A stretch of 64,000 nt of DNA from assembly GCF_001274785.1 (NCBI RefSeq), contig NZ_LHPI01000019.1, positions 186,001-250,000 of the forward strand. The letters run 5' to 3'. Below the pieces are notes generated by a model. That model made no database searches. It was not told where the DNA came from and saw only the letters and a program-made list of their open reading frames with translations. Shown one piece after another: positions 35,280 to 44,931 of the stretch (position 1 is its first letter; each line of letters opens with the position of its first letter). The position numbers and the translations under genes were made by a program. Origin of the DNA: Vibrio hepatarius (GTDB taxonomy: Bacteria > Pseudomonadota > Gammaproteobacteria > Enterobacterales > Vibrionaceae).

Positions 35280-35741
35280 ATGGACAAGTTAGAGAGAAAA
35301 ATCCCACCCGTTGCGGTGTTCATTATTTTGATTATCTTGATTAACCGCGTCACTCACGCGTTGCCAGTGTTTACTGTCGATCTGCCGCTGCATTCGCCAC
35401 TTTTGGCGGTTTGCTTCGTCTTATCCGGTGTCATTGGTGTGTCTGGTGTTTATCAGTTCCATCGAGCGAATACCACTGTTCATCCAGTCAAAGTTGAAGA
35501 TGCTTCTACAGTTGTACAAACTGGAATATTTGCCTACACACGCAACCCAATGTACCTAGCGTTGTTCATCCTCTTGTTCGGCTTTGCTTACTGGCATCAG
35601 AACCTGCTTGCTCTAGGTTTCTCCTTTTTATTCATCCCTTACATGAATCGATTTCAAATTTTGCCCGAAGAGCGAGCGTTAGAGAAATTGTTCGGTAATG
35701 AGTATATTGTTTATAAACAAAAGGTTAGGCGCTGGATTTAG
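35280..35741 (+). CDS. isoprenylcysteine carboxyl methyltransferase (ICMT/PEMT) family membrane protein
   Basis: A 153-residue protein with four hydrophobic segments and the family core VQTGIFAYTRNPMYLALFILL, then LPEERALEKLFGNEYIVYKQKVRRW. These residues form the SAM-binding part of ICMT/PEMT-like membrane methyltransferases; bacterial substrates are mostly unknown. The ATG at 35280 is chosen because an upstream in-frame start would lie inside the ydiJ terminator. Confidence 0.87.
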   Translation: MDKLERKIPPVAVFIILIILINRVTHALPVFTVDLPLHSPLLAVCFVLSGVIGVSGVYQFHRANTTVHPVKVEDASTVVQTGIFAYTRNPMYLALFILLFGFAYWHQNLLALGFSFLFIPYMNRFQILPEERALEKLFGNEYIVYKQKVRRWI

Positions 35742-35858
35742 TGATGACTCGCATTTTAGAGTAAAGTATCGCTGTGAAATAGGGTTTTAGTTTTTAACCC
35801 TATCAGACAAATATATTATTCCTGCCAATGTATGTGAAATTTATAGGAAGTAAAACTT

Positions 35859-37475
35859 ATGATACGTTGGCATTTCTCCGCATTAGTCGGTGCCGCGACG
35901 TGTGCGATCGCAGCTCCGAGTATTGCTCAAGATTTCTCTCCACGAATTATCGACGGAACGGCAGCCAGCTCTGTTGACTGGCCATACATGACAGCGCTTG
36001 TTACCCGCGGAGCTTCTGCTTACGATGGTCAGTTCTGTGGTGGCAGCTACATTGGTGATCGCTATATTTTAACTGCGGCTCACTGTGTTGAAGGTCAAAC
36101 AACGCAAGACTTTGAAGTGATTGCGGGCATTAACAACCTCAACCATGAAGCGACAGAAGGTGTGAGGTTAACTCCGCGGCAGATTTACATTCATCCCGCT
36201 TATAGTAATTTAGCAAATGATATCGCTATTATAGAGCTGCCTAGGGTTTTAGCAGCACATGAAGCAACGCCTGTTACTATTGCTGACTCAACCACTCGAT
36301 TAAGTACTCTTGATGGTACTGACATGACGGTTGCGGGGTGGGGCTCAACCACTCCCGAATACGGCAACCATACAACTTCGGCGCAGTTGCTCCAAGTTAC
36401 CGTGCCTATGGTTGACCAAGCTATCTGTGCGATGACATTTGACTCTGTAGTAAGTGACAAAGATTCAGATAACTTTTGTGCAGGCTACGCTTATGAAGGT
36501 TTTGACTCGTGTCGAGGCGATAGTGGCGGCCCACTAGTCATCGACTCTTCAGGTGTACAGCTTGGGATTGTCAGTTTTGGTTCGACACGATGTGGCGCGA
36601 CCAACTCATATGGCGCATACACCAATATCAGTCACTATACGGATTGGATTACTCAAATTAAGTCAGGTTTGAGTTATAGCGAGATGAGTCCTAGAGCGTA
36701 CAAAGAGACTGGCACCAATACGCATGAGTTTGTTATTAAAAACGTTTCTGCAAATGATATAACAATCGATAACGTGACAGCACCGTTTTGGTCGAATGAT
36801 ATTAATATTTCGACTACGTCATCTGAGCGCTGTTTTGACGGAACAAATCCACATACGTTAGCTTCAGGTGGCTCATGTACCGTTGAGGCGAGTTTTTATT
36901 CTGCCAATTATGGAAAAAGGAACTTAGGTATTACGCTGAACTATACGGCTAATGGCGTAACTTACAACGTGGAGTTGGAAGCACAATACACGATAGCTAA
37001 GTCCCAGAGCACAGCTATTGCGGATGCATTTTCTATCTCTAATGTTGACGTGTATTCTAACGAGCATCCATGGCAAATCACGTCAGATGGTTTACGCTCT
37101 GCAGTTATTGCTCAGGGACAGCGTTCATCAGTGATATTTGAAGGCATTCCTTCTGGATACTATGAATTTGATCTAACAGTATCTGCCTCGATAAATGATG
37201 ATGCTGATTTGTATGTCAATGGGAATTTTATAGGCAGCGTGAATGGTGTCGGTGTTTACAAACCATGGGTATATCTACCTAGCTATTCCAATAGTCTTAC
37301 ATTTGAGTTCAACAAGAACAGTAACGATTTTGTAGGTGATAATGCGGCATATATTTCCAACTTCCGTAAAGCGAGTTTTGAAACACAATCCGATCGCCGT
37401 AGTAGTGGCGGAGGTGGTGGCAGTTTAGGCTGGTTAACGCTGATAATGTTACTACCGTTATTACGACGTAAATAA
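35859..37475 (+). CDS. secreted trypsin-like serine protease with GlyGly-CTERM (Ves family)
   Basis: A 538-residue S1 protease. A signal peptide (1-23) is followed by a short propeptide with activation after Arg29 (SPR|IIDG). The triad is His75 (LTAAHC), Asp121 and Ser222 (GDSGGP); Asp216 six residues before Ser indicates cleavage after Arg or Lys. After the protease domain (to about 270) come an Ig-like region (about 280-385) and a further beta-rich region (about 390-505). The C-terminus has GGGGG, a hydrophobic helix and LLRRK, a GlyGly-CTERM tag for rhombosortase and type II secretion. The locus before hutH matches V. cholerae vesB, but the extra domain makes it longer. Confidence 0.88.
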   Translation: MIRWHFSALVGAATCAIAAPSIAQDFSPRIIDGTAASSVDWPYMTALVTRGASAYDGQFCGGSYIGDRYILTAAHCVEGQTTQDFEVIAGINNLNHEATEGVRLTPRQIYIHPAYSNLANDIAIIELPRVLAAHEATPVTIADSTTRLSTLDGTDMTVAGWGSTTPEYGNHTTSAQLLQVTVPMVDQAICAMTFDSVVSDKDSDNFCAGYAYEGFDSCRGDSGGPLVIDSSGVQLGIVSFGSTRCGATNSYGAYTNISHYTDWITQIKSGLSYSEMSPRAYKETGTNTHEFVIKNVSANDITIDNVTAPFWSNDINISTTSSERCFDGTNPHTLASGGSCTVEASFYSANYGKRNLGITLNYTANGVTYNVELEAQYTIAKSQSTAIADAFSISNVDVYSNEHPWQITSDGLRSAVIAQGQRSSVIFEGIPSGYYEFDLTVSASINDDADLYVNGNFIGSVNGVGVYKPWVYLPSYSNSLTFEFNKNSNDFVGDNAAYISNFRKASFETQSDRRSSGGGGGSLGWLTLIMLLPLLRRK

Positions 37476-37477
37476 AC

Positions 37478-37511
37478 AAAATAGCCCCCACTCAAGAGTG
37501 GGGGCTATTTT
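37478..37511. terminator. bidirectional rho-independent terminator
   Basis: A 16-bp perfect stem AAAATAGCCCCCACTC / GAGTGGGGGCTATTTT with a two-base loop between the convergent protease and hutH genes. Confidence 0.95.
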
Positions 37512-37523
37512 TATCTCTCAATG

Positions 37524-39056
37524 TTAGAAGCTTGGAAGAATGGCTTCTGGCATTAGATGATTATGTACTGCCAGTTTTAACAGTGAGTTCGCTTGCTCGA
37601 TATCCGGTGCGAAGTAACGGTCTTTGTCGTAGAACGGTACTTTTTCACGCAGAATCTGTTTCGCTTCTTCTACTTTCGCCGAAGACTTATTTGGCGCACG
37701 AAAGTCGATGCCTTGAGCTGCTGCTAAGTATTCAACCGCTAAAATGCCGCGAGTGTTTTCTGCCATGTCACGCAGACGACGGCCCGCAAACGTTGCCATC
37801 GATACGTGGTCTTCTTGGTTTGCAGATGTTGGCAAACTGTCGATTGATGCTGGGTGAGCCAATGTCTTGTTTTCACTTGCTAGCGCCGCAGACGTCACTT
37901 GAGCAATCATAAAGCCAGAGTTTACGCCGCCATTATCTACCAAGAATGGTGGCAGTTTGCTCAGTGCGCTGTCGATAAGCAGAGCCATGCGACGCTCAGA
38001 CAGGCTACCAATTTCGGCGATTGCCAGGGCTAAGTTATCCGCTGCCATCGCTACAGGTTCTGCGTGGAAGTTACCCCCCGAAATGATGTCGCCATCTTCA
38101 GCAAAGACTAATGGGTTGTCAGATACCGAGTTCGCTTCGATCTCCAGTGTCTCTGCAGAGTTTCGAATTTGCTGCAAGCATGCCCCCATAACTTGAGGCT
38201 GACAGCGCAGTGAGTAAGGGTCTTGTACTTTTTCACAACCAGTGTGCGAATCACCAATCTCACTGTTTACATCCAACATATGACGGTACGCAAGTGCTGC
38301 ATCCATTTGTCCGCGATGACCACGTACACGGTGGATTCGTGGGTCAAACGGACGACGGCTACCTAATGCTGCTTCTACCGACATTGCGCCACATACCGTT
38401 GCAGAGGCAAATAAATCTTCTGCAGCAAACAGACCTTCCAACGCAAATGCCGTTGATGCTTGTGTACCGTTAAGCAGTGCGAGACCTTCTTTGGGCGCAA
38501 GTGTTATTGGGTCTAACCCCGCCACTTTTAGCGCTTCTAAACCAGAGATGATTTTACCATTGTGGCGAGCTTGACCTTCACCCAACAGCACCGTACTCAT
38601 GTGAGCTAAAGGAGCCAAGTCACCTGATGCGCCTACAGAACCTTTTTGTGGTACACAAGGGTAGACTTGCGAGTTCACCAGTTGGATTAACGCCTGAATG
38701 ACACTTAAACGAATGCCAGAGAAACCACGTGAAAGGCTGTTGATCTTGAGAACCATCATCAAACGTACAGTTTCATCAGACATAAACTCGCCGATGCCCG
38801 CAGCGTGCGATAACACGATACTTTTTTGTAGCGTTTCTAGGTCTTCTGGAGCGATACGAGTATTCGCCAGTAGACCAAAACCCGTGTTGATGCCGTAAAC
38901 GGTACGGTCGTCAGCAATGACCTGTTCAACAACCTTAGTGCTTTCTTCGATTGCTGGAAATGCTTCTGGGTCGAGTGATAGATTCACAGGGGAGCGGCTC
39001 ACTTGACGCAGTTCTTTTAAGCTAAGATTTCCCGGCTTTAGCATTAAATTTAACAT
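37524..39056 (-). CDS. hutH: histidine ammonia-lyase
   Basis: A 510-residue enzyme that removes ammonia from histidine to give urocanate. The ASGDLAPLAHM motif carries Ala-Ser-Gly, which forms the MIO electrophile; YGINTGFG and GNFHAEPVAM are also conserved. The start at 39056 has AAGGA eight bases upstream and matches family length; a longer reading frame to 39146 overlaps hutU and is not credible. Last gene of the hutI-hutG-hutU-hutH transcript. Confidence 0.95.
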   Translation of the reverse strand: MLNLMLKPGNLSLKELRQVSRSPVNLSLDPEAFPAIEESTKVVEQVIADDRTVYGINTGFGLLANTRIAPEDLETLQKSIVLSHAAGIGEFMSDETVRLMMVLKINSLSRGFSGIRLSVIQALIQLVNSQVYPCVPQKGSVGASGDLAPLAHMSTVLLGEGQARHNGKIISGLEALKVAGLDPITLAPKEGLALLNGTQASTAFALEGLFAAEDLFASATVCGAMSVEAALGSRRPFDPRIHRVRGHRGQMDAALAYRHMLDVNSEIGDSHTGCEKVQDPYSLRCQPQVMGACLQQIRNSAETLEIEANSVSDNPLVFAEDGDIISGGNFHAEPVAMAADNLALAIAEIGSLSERRMALLIDSALSKLPPFLVDNGGVNSGFMIAQVTSAALASENKTLAHPASIDSLPTSANQEDHVSMATFAGRRLRDMAENTRGILAVEYLAAAQGIDFRAPNKSSAKVEEAKQILREKVPFYDKDRYFAPDIEQANSLLKLAVHNHLMPEAILPSF

Positions 39057-39082
39057 TTTCATTTTCCTTAATTCAGGTCTGC

Positions 39083-40780
39083 TTATTTTAGCTTTTTCAA
39101 TTCTTCGTTGAGCATTGGTAGGTCTAGACCTTGCTCTGCTGCGCATTTCTTGGCGATGTCGTAGCCCGCATCTGCGTGACGCATAACACCAGTGCCTGGA
39201 TCATTGTGAAGAACGCGTGCGATACGCTCTGCTGCGTCATCGGTACCATCACAACAGATCACCATGCCTGAGTGTTGAGAGAAGCCCATGCCTACACCGC
39301 CACCATGGTGTAGAGAGACCCAAGTTGCGCCGCCTGCGGTGTTTAACAGGGCGTTAAGTAGTGGCCAGTCTGACACAGCGTCTGAACCGTCCATCATGCC
39401 TTCTGTTTCACGGTTTGGACTTGCAACCGAACCTGAATCTAGGTGATCACGACCGATAACGATAGGTGCTTTCAATTCGCCATTTCTGACCATTTCATTG
39501 AACGCTTCGCCTAAGCGTTTACGATCTTTCAGACCAACCCAACAGATACGAGCAGGCAGACCTTGGAACTGAATACGTTCGCGCGCCATGTCGAGCCAGT
39601 TGTGTAGGTGAGGATTATCTGGGATAAGTTCTTTCACTTTTTGGTCTGTCTTGTAGATATCTTCTGGGTCACCAGACAGCGCCGCCCAGCGGAAAGGACC
39701 GATACCTTCACAGAACAATGGACGAATGTACGCCGGTACGAAGCCCGGGAAGTCGAACGCGTTTTCTACGCCTTCTTCCAGTGCCATTTGGCGAATGTTG
39801 TTACCGTAGTCCAGCGTTGCCGCGCCGCGCTCTTGTAGCTCTAGCATCGCTTTTACTTGCACAGCCATTGACTCTTTCGCTGCTTTGACGACGGCCGCTT
39901 CGTCTTTCAAACGCATTTCAGCCGCGTGTTTCATTGACCAACCAAGAGGTAGGTAGCCGTTGAGAGGGTCGTGTGCCGAAGTTTGGTCGGTGACCACGTC
40001 AGGAGTGATGTTGCGCTCTACAAGCTCTGGGAATACATCCGCCGCGTTTGCAAGCAGACCAACAGAGACTGGCGTATCAGATTCGTAAATGATCGCCAAC
40101 GCTTCATCAAGGCTAGTGGCTTTCTTATCCACATAACCCGTACGTAGACGGTAATCGATACGTGATTCGTCACACTCAACCGCAATCATCGAAAAACCCG
40201 CCATCGTTGCAGCAAGAGGCTGCGCGCCACCCATACCGCCAAGACCACCAGTTAGGATCCAGCGGCCTTTCGGTTTGCCGTCGAAGTGCTTTTTCGCCAC
40301 GGAAACGAATGTTTCGTAAGTGCCTTGGACGATGCCTTGAGAGCCGATGTAAATCCAGCTACCTGCTGTCATCTGGCCGTACATCATCAAGCCTTGCTTA
40401 TCTAGCTCGTTGAAATGTTCCCAGTTTGCCCAGTGTGGCACTAGGTTTGAGTTGGCGATCAAAACACGAGGAGCATTTTTGTGAGTAGGGAATACCGCAA
40501 CAGGTTTACCAGACTGGACTAAAAGCGTTTGATCATCTTCAAGACGCTCTAGCACTTCAACGATTTTGTCGTAACATTCCCAGTTGCGAGCTGCACGGCC
40601 AATGCCGCCGTAAACGACCAGTGAATGCGGGTGTTCCGCCACATCAGGATCTAGGTTGTTCATCAGCATACGAAGCGGTGCTTCCGTCAGCCAAGATTTT
40701 GCTCTCAACGTTGTGCCGTGAGGGGCACGGATTGTGCGTGTTGTATCGAGACGCTTATCTTCTACTTGGCGTTCCGTCAT
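39083..40780 (-). CDS. hutU: urocanate hydratase
   Basis: A 565-residue NAD-dependent enzyme that converts urocanate to 4-imidazolone-5-propionate. The N-terminal PHGTTLRAKSWLTEAPLRML and the NAD-site region TGGLGGMGGAQPLAATMAG are characteristic. The C-terminal Rossmann core carries SLHHGGGVGMGFSQHSGMVI. It lies 26 bases before hutH and 88 bases after hutG, in the second half of the hut operon. Confidence 0.96.
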   Translation of the reverse strand: MTERQVEDKRLDTTRTIRAPHGTTLRAKSWLTEAPLRMLMNNLDPDVAEHPHSLVVYGGIGRAARNWECYDKIVEVLERLEDDQTLLVQSGKPVAVFPTHKNAPRVLIANSNLVPHWANWEHFNELDKQGLMMYGQMTAGSWIYIGSQGIVQGTYETFVSVAKKHFDGKPKGRWILTGGLGGMGGAQPLAATMAGFSMIAVECDESRIDYRLRTGYVDKKATSLDEALAIIYESDTPVSVGLLANAADVFPELVERNITPDVVTDQTSAHDPLNGYLPLGWSMKHAAEMRLKDEAAVVKAAKESMAVQVKAMLELQERGAATLDYGNNIRQMALEEGVENAFDFPGFVPAYIRPLFCEGIGPFRWAALSGDPEDIYKTDQKVKELIPDNPHLHNWLDMARERIQFQGLPARICWVGLKDRKRLGEAFNEMVRNGELKAPIVIGRDHLDSGSVASPNRETEGMMDGSDAVSDWPLLNALLNTAGGATWVSLHHGGGVGMGFSQHSGMVICCDGTDDAAERIARVLHNDPGTGVMRHADAGYDIAKKCAAEQGLDLPMLNEELKKLK

Positions 40781-40868
40781 GGTAAGACTCCTTGTGTTTC
40801 ACTAAATTCAGGTAGCAGTAGGGTGGCCAAGCCCGTTAAGGCCTAGCTTCACTGCTCACTGGTTTCTA

Positions 40869-41882
40869 CTATTGTTCTGAAAGTGCGTTGGCGATATCCC
40901 AACAAAGTCGAGCGGCCAACCGAGCAGTCTGACTGTCTACGTCATAGGTCGGGTTGTACTCGGCGATATCGGCGATAACCAACTTTTGTTTGTAATGTAA
41001 AATTCGGTCCAAAAACGGCGACAACGTTTCCATGCTGACGCCTCTTGCCGCGGGCGCGCTTACTCCCGGTGCTGTGGCGGCTGGGAACACATCCAAATCG
41101 ATCGTTAAGTAGATGTAATCGCAGTTGTCGATAAAGTGTTGCAGCTGAGTTAGGTGATAAATATGGTTCAAGTGGGCAAGGTCTTTGTCTTCCACATACC
41201 AAACATTTAACTCATCTGCGCGCTTAAATAGTGCTTCGGTATTGCTTGCACGGCTGACACCTAAACAGGCGTAATGAAATGGCCAGCCTTGTTGTTGGCA
41301 ATAGTGTTGAATTTGATTAAATGGTGTACCCGAGCTTGGTTTTACGTCCGCTTGCATGCTTTCAAAGGCTCGTAAATCAAAGTGCGCATCGAAATTAATG
41401 ATGCCGATTTTCGGAGGCTTAGCTGGGCTGAGGTATTCAAAATAACGTGCCAGACCTTGGAAAGAAGCCCATGCCACTTCATGTCCGCCGCCTAACGTAA
41501 TAACGGGGGTAGAACGCAATGCTTGGGCAATCACAGCCGCACAGTCCGATTGGGCTTGCTCGAGTAAATCGTCTTCGCATACCACATTGCCGAGGTCGAT
41601 CAACGTGCTTTCGTTGTGCCAAGCCATGTTCGCGAGTGCACGACGAATAAGGTCCGGCGCTTTACGTGCACCAACGCGACCTTTGTTACGTGCAACCCCT
41701 GCGTCACAGGCAAAACCAAGTACACTGACTGCATTGCGATACGGTTCTAATTCCTGAACCGGAATTTTTTTAATTACATGATGGACACGCTTACCTAAGC
41801 TGCCGTCTTCCGCGTCATGTCTGCCTTGCCAATGAAAATCTTGGTTCGTATTGGGTAGGCGAGTCGTCATTTGATCAGACAT
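40869..41882 (-). CDS. hutG: formimidoylglutamase
   Basis: A 337-residue member of the arginase/agmatinase family that hydrolyses N-formimidoylglutamate to glutamate and formamide. The binuclear manganese ligands lie in TLGGGHEVAWASF, INFDAHFDLR and LTIDLDVFPAATAPGVSAP. It overlaps the hutI stop by eight bases. The presence of HutG rather than HutF/HutG2 shows the one-step formamide route. Confidence 0.94.
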   Translation of the reverse strand: MSDQMTTRLPNTNQDFHWQGRHDAEDGSLGKRVHHVIKKIPVQELEPYRNAVSVLGFACDAGVARNKGRVGARKAPDLIRRALANMAWHNESTLIDLGNVVCEDDLLEQAQSDCAAVIAQALRSTPVITLGGGHEVAWASFQGLARYFEYLSPAKPPKIGIINFDAHFDLRAFESMQADVKPSSGTPFNQIQHYCQQQGWPFHYACLGVSRASNTEALFKRADELNVWYVEDKDLAHLNHIYHLTQLQHFIDNCDYIYLTIDLDVFPAATAPGVSAPAARGVSMETLSPFLDRILHYKQKLVIADIAEYNPTYDVDSQTARLAARLCWDIANALSEQ

Positions 41883-43131
41883 GATTCAGTTCCCCGTTGA
41901 TGATACGAGCGGACAAACGCGATACGCCTTGCTGGTAGCTAAAATCCGCCGGATGTTCGATATCCCAAATTGCGAAATCGGCGTCAAATCCAGTCTGAAT
42001 CTGACCTCGACTTTCTGCAAAACCCAAAGCTTGAGCTGCATTGCAAGTCACACCTCTGAGCGTTTCTTCCGGAGTGAGTCCAAACAAGGTACAACCCATA
42101 TTCATCATCATAGTCAAATCTGCAAAAGGTGACGTGCCTGGGTTCAGATCAGTGGCAATCGCCATCGGCACTTGATGTTTACGCAGCAGCTCGATGGGTG
42201 GAAGTTGGGTTTCTTTTAGGAAATAGAACGCGCCAGGCAGTAGGGTCGCAACCGTGCCTGAATCTCGCATTGCAACAACGCCTTGCTCGTCAAGATATTC
42301 AATATGATCCGCTGACAAGCCGGAGTACTGGGCTGTTAAGGCAGTGCCGCCAAGGTTTGAAAGCTGCTCGGTGTGGCCTTTAACTTTTAAGCCATACTGC
42401 TGCGCGGCGATAAAGACTCTCTCGGTCTGTGCGAGGTCAAATCCAATTGATTCACAGAAAACATCGACGCTACTAGCGAGTTTTTCTTCTGCAACAAGTG
42501 GGATGATTTCCTGACAGACCATGTCGATGTAGTCATCTGCTTTGCCTGCATACTCTGGCGGCAGAGCGTGCGCGGCGAGTAATGTGGTCTCCACGCGGAT
42601 CTGGCGATGATCTTCGAGTGCTTTTGCAGCGCGCAGCATCTTGATTTCATCATTGAGGGTTAAACCATAACCAGATTTCACTTCAACGGAAGTGACGCCA
42701 GTTCGAATCAGCCCATCTAACCGAGGTAAAGCCAGTTCAACAAGTTGTTCTTCACTGGCTGCACGCGTTGCTTTGACCGTCGATAAAATACCGCCACCTT
42801 GTTTGGCAATCTCTTGGTAAGGCACTCCGTTCAAGCGCATTTCAAACTCGTTGGCACGGTTACCGGCGTAAACAAGGTGGGTATGGCAATCGATGAAACC
42901 CGGTGTAACGAGCTTGTTTTGGCAGTCGTAAACGTGACCAATTGCAGGTAAATCGCTTGAGACAGCAACGATTTTTCCGGCACGAATATGAATGTGAGTA
43001 GGTTCCGACACCTGATAACCGGCAGCGCCCGAAGTCATCGATACGATACGCGCATTGATGAGCGTCATGTCGTTGCTTTGGGTCGTATTATGGTGATTGT
43101 TATGAGTGTCCATTTTGCCAGTTATATCCAT
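41875..43131 (-). CDS. hutI: imidazolonepropionase
   Basis: A 418-residue amidohydrolase that opens imidazolonepropionate to formimidoylglutamate. Zinc/iron ligands lie in FIDCHTHLVYAGNRANEFEMRL and downstream His residues in KGHTEQLSNLGG; ATDLNPGTSPFADLTMMMNMG is the family signature with the metal Asp. The start is uncertain among 43131, 43113 and 43068; none has a strong ribosome binding site. First gene of the operon, read from the HutC-controlled promoter. Confidence 0.94.
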   Translation of the reverse strand: MDITGKMDTHNNHHNTTQSNDMTLINARIVSMTSGAAGYQVSEPTHIHIRAGKIVAVSSDLPAIGHVYDCQNKLVTPGFIDCHTHLVYAGNRANEFEMRLNGVPYQEIAKQGGGILSTVKATRAASEEQLVELALPRLDGLIRTGVTSVEVKSGYGLTLNDEIKMLRAAKALEDHRQIRVETTLLAAHALPPEYAGKADDYIDMVCQEIIPLVAEEKLASSVDVFCESIGFDLAQTERVFIAAQQYGLKVKGHTEQLSNLGGTALTAQYSGLSADHIEYLDEQGVVAMRDSGTVATLLPGAFYFLKETQLPPIELLRKHQVPMAIATDLNPGTSPFADLTMMMNMGCTLFGLTPEETLRGVTCNAAQALGFAESRGQIQTGFDADFAIWDIEHPADFSYQQGVSRLSARIINGELNHV

Positions 43132-43140
43132 ATGCTTAAA

Positions 43141-43150
43141 TGTATATACA
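43141..43150. promoter_or_regulatory. HutC operator upstream of hutI
   Basis: A perfect palindrome TGTATATACA ten bases upstream of hutI, equal to the core recognised by HutC-type GntR repressors. Its place at the promoter of hutI-hutG-hutU-hutH fits repression released by urocanate. Confidence 0.8.
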
Positions 43151-43227
43151 AATAATGGTTTGGGTTAGTCAAATGATCAAGTTTAATGTTATAAAAATGT
43201 GATCATTAAGCAAAATAATTGGCTGGA

Positions 43228-43938
43228 TTAGAGTAGAACTTTAGAGCTTAATTTGTACTTCGTGCCTGGATGGTAGAGTAATGCTGAACTCACCAGTTTG
43301 TCTTGGCTCCAGGTTCTACGGTTTAACAGCAAGCAAGGTTCATTGCCGCTTAGGTTTAAGGAAGCGCGGACATGGGAATCTGCGACGATCGCTTCAACCG
43401 TGTGCTCAATTGCGCTAAGAGGGCAGTTTTGCGACAGGTACTGGTTGGGTGTGATTTGCGTAAAGTCTTGATCTAGATAATTCGGCGCGTAGGCGGCGTT
43501 TACCCAACGTAACTCTAACTGAATTGGCGCGCTATCTTCAAAGTGTATGATTTCACTATAGAAAACTGGCGTATTGAGCATCACGCCGAGCTTGGTCGCA
43601 ATGCGTTCATCGGCTCGTATCGCGGCTTGTTTGATTACTTTACTGGTATAAGCTTTACCGCGCTGCGTGACTTCTTCCGCGATGTTTCTGATATCTAACA
43701 GTGGGGATTCCGCTTTCTCTTCAGGCGCACAAACAAAGGTGCCTAAACGTGGCTTACGCTGAAGTTTGCCCTCGGAGACTAAATCCCGTATCGCTTTGTT
43801 GACCGTCATACGGCTGACGTCAAACTGCTTGGTGAGTTCAATTTCGGTGGTGATTTGGTGCCCAACAGGCCACTGACCAGACTCAATCTTATCGTTAATG
43901 AACTGCTTAATTTGCAGGTATAAAGGTGCGTTGCTCAT
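43228..43938 (-). CDS. hutC: histidine utilisation repressor HutC (GntR family)
   Basis: A 236-residue regulator. The N-terminal GntR helix-turn-helix is clear (QITTEIELTKQFDVSRMTVNKAIRDLVSEGKLQRK), followed by a UTRA ligand domain with EIIHFEDSAPIQLELRWV and a C-terminal ALLYHPGTKYKLSS. It represses hut genes until urocanate binds. It lies upstream of hutI on the same strand, with separate operators for both promoters. Confidence 0.92.
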   Translation of the reverse strand: MSNAPLYLQIKQFINDKIESGQWPVGHQITTEIELTKQFDVSRMTVNKAIRDLVSEGKLQRKPRLGTFVCAPEEKAESPLLDIRNIAEEVTQRGKAYTSKVIKQAAIRADERIATKLGVMLNTPVFYSEIIHFEDSAPIQLELRWVNAAYAPNYLDQDFTQITPNQYLSQNCPLSAIEHTVEAIVADSHVRASLNLSGNEPCLLLNRRTWSQDKLVSSALLYHPGTKYKLSSKVLL

Positions 43939-43963
43939 GTTGTGTTCTTATATTCTTTTTGAC

Positions 43964-43981
43964 TATACAAATGTTTATACA
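43964..43981. promoter_or_regulatory. HutC operator upstream of hutC
   Basis: TATACA at 43964-43969 and TGTTTATACA at 43972-43981 form a diverged copy of the TGTATATACA core, 26 bases before the hutC start. This indicates autorepression. Confidence 0.55.
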
Positions 43982-44132
43982 TTTAAATGGAATTTTCAAG
44001 CAAGCTGTTAAGCATTGAGTCGAATCTGCGAGTTCGCCACATTTTCCTTGGCAAATCACTAAAATGGCTTGATCTATCACAAAGGGCACGTTAAACCAGT
44101 GTTGCTAACAACGAAAGGCAAAAGGAAAAAGA

Positions 44133-44876
44133 ATGTTCGGTAAGTTAAAGGCTTCATTAGGCATTGGCGCTGCGAAAGTCGATACAGTTTTAGAAAGTAT
44201 GTCAGTGTTTCAAGGTGACACGCTAAAGGGTGTTGTACATATCCAAGGTGGGGATGTCGAGCAACAGATTGATGCAATCAACTTGAAGCTATGTACAGAA
44301 GTGAAAGTCGAAAGCGACAACAGTGTCAGCTATCAAAGTTTTGTTCTTGGCAAGCTACAAGCTGTACAGCCATTTACGATTCAGCCCAATGAAAACAAAC
44401 AAGTGCCTTTCGAACTAAAACTTGATGATGAAACACCCATCACGGCATTAAATGCGCTAAAGAACCTGTGTCACGTTTGGGTAGAAACGTCGTTGGACAT
44501 CGATTTCGCGATCGATCCTAAAGACCGTGATTTTATCGAAGTTAAACCTCTACCAGTCGCTGCGAAAGTGATTAGCGCCATTGAGAGTGCGGGCTTTGCT
44601 ATGGTTAAAGCAGATGTAGAAAAAGGTTACTTACGTGGCGGAAACTTCTCATCGAAGTCAGGTTGCTATCAAGAAATTGAGTTCCGCAACAACGGTTTTA
44701 TTAATAAAAAGGAAATTGAGCTGTCGTTTATCTTGGAAGGCGGCGTGATGCATTGTCTGGCTGAAGTGGATCGCTCACTGAGTATGCGTGGCGATCAATA
44801 CATTTCCTTTACGCTGCCGTTAGGTGCAAGTGACGGTGAAATCAGCCAAGCGGTGAGCCGCGTGTTGTCGGTGTAA
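44133..44876 (+). CDS. Spo0M/SpoOM-like arrestin-fold protein
   Basis: A 247-residue protein with the Spo0M-like N-terminus (MFGKLKASLGIGAAKVDTVLE). Beta-rich arrestin-type repeats follow, including VFQGDTLKGVVHIQGGDVEQQIDAINLKL and IQPNENKQVPFELKLDDETPITAL. Bacillus Spo0M affects sporulation control, but vibrios do not sporulate; the function here is unknown, perhaps a scaffold. It has a good AAGGAAAAAG ribosome binding site. Confidence 0.87.
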   Translation: MFGKLKASLGIGAAKVDTVLESMSVFQGDTLKGVVHIQGGDVEQQIDAINLKLCTEVKVESDNSVSYQSFVLGKLQAVQPFTIQPNENKQVPFELKLDDETPITALNALKNLCHVWVETSLDIDFAIDPKDRDFIEVKPLPVAAKVISAIESAGFAMVKADVEKGYLRGGNFSSKSGCYQEIEFRNNGFINKKEIELSFILEGGVMHCLAEVDRSLSMRGDQYISFTLPLGASDGEISQAVSRVLSV

Positions 44877-44885
44877 ACGTGAGAA

Positions 44886-44919
44886 AAAGCGCCACCTGAT
44901 CATCGTCAGGTAGCGCTTT
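44886..44919. terminator. hairpin terminator between convergent genes
   Basis: A 14-bp stem with one mismatch (AAAGCGCCACCTGA / TCAGGTAGCGCTTT) and a six-base loop, ten bases past the Spo0M-like stop. Confidence 0.8.
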
Positions 44920-44931
44920 GATTATTGATGT

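Noticed and set aside
39057..39146. Longer N-terminus of hutH
   Set aside because: The extension is basic, overlaps hutU and has no family similarity; the ATG at 39056 has a good ribosome binding site.
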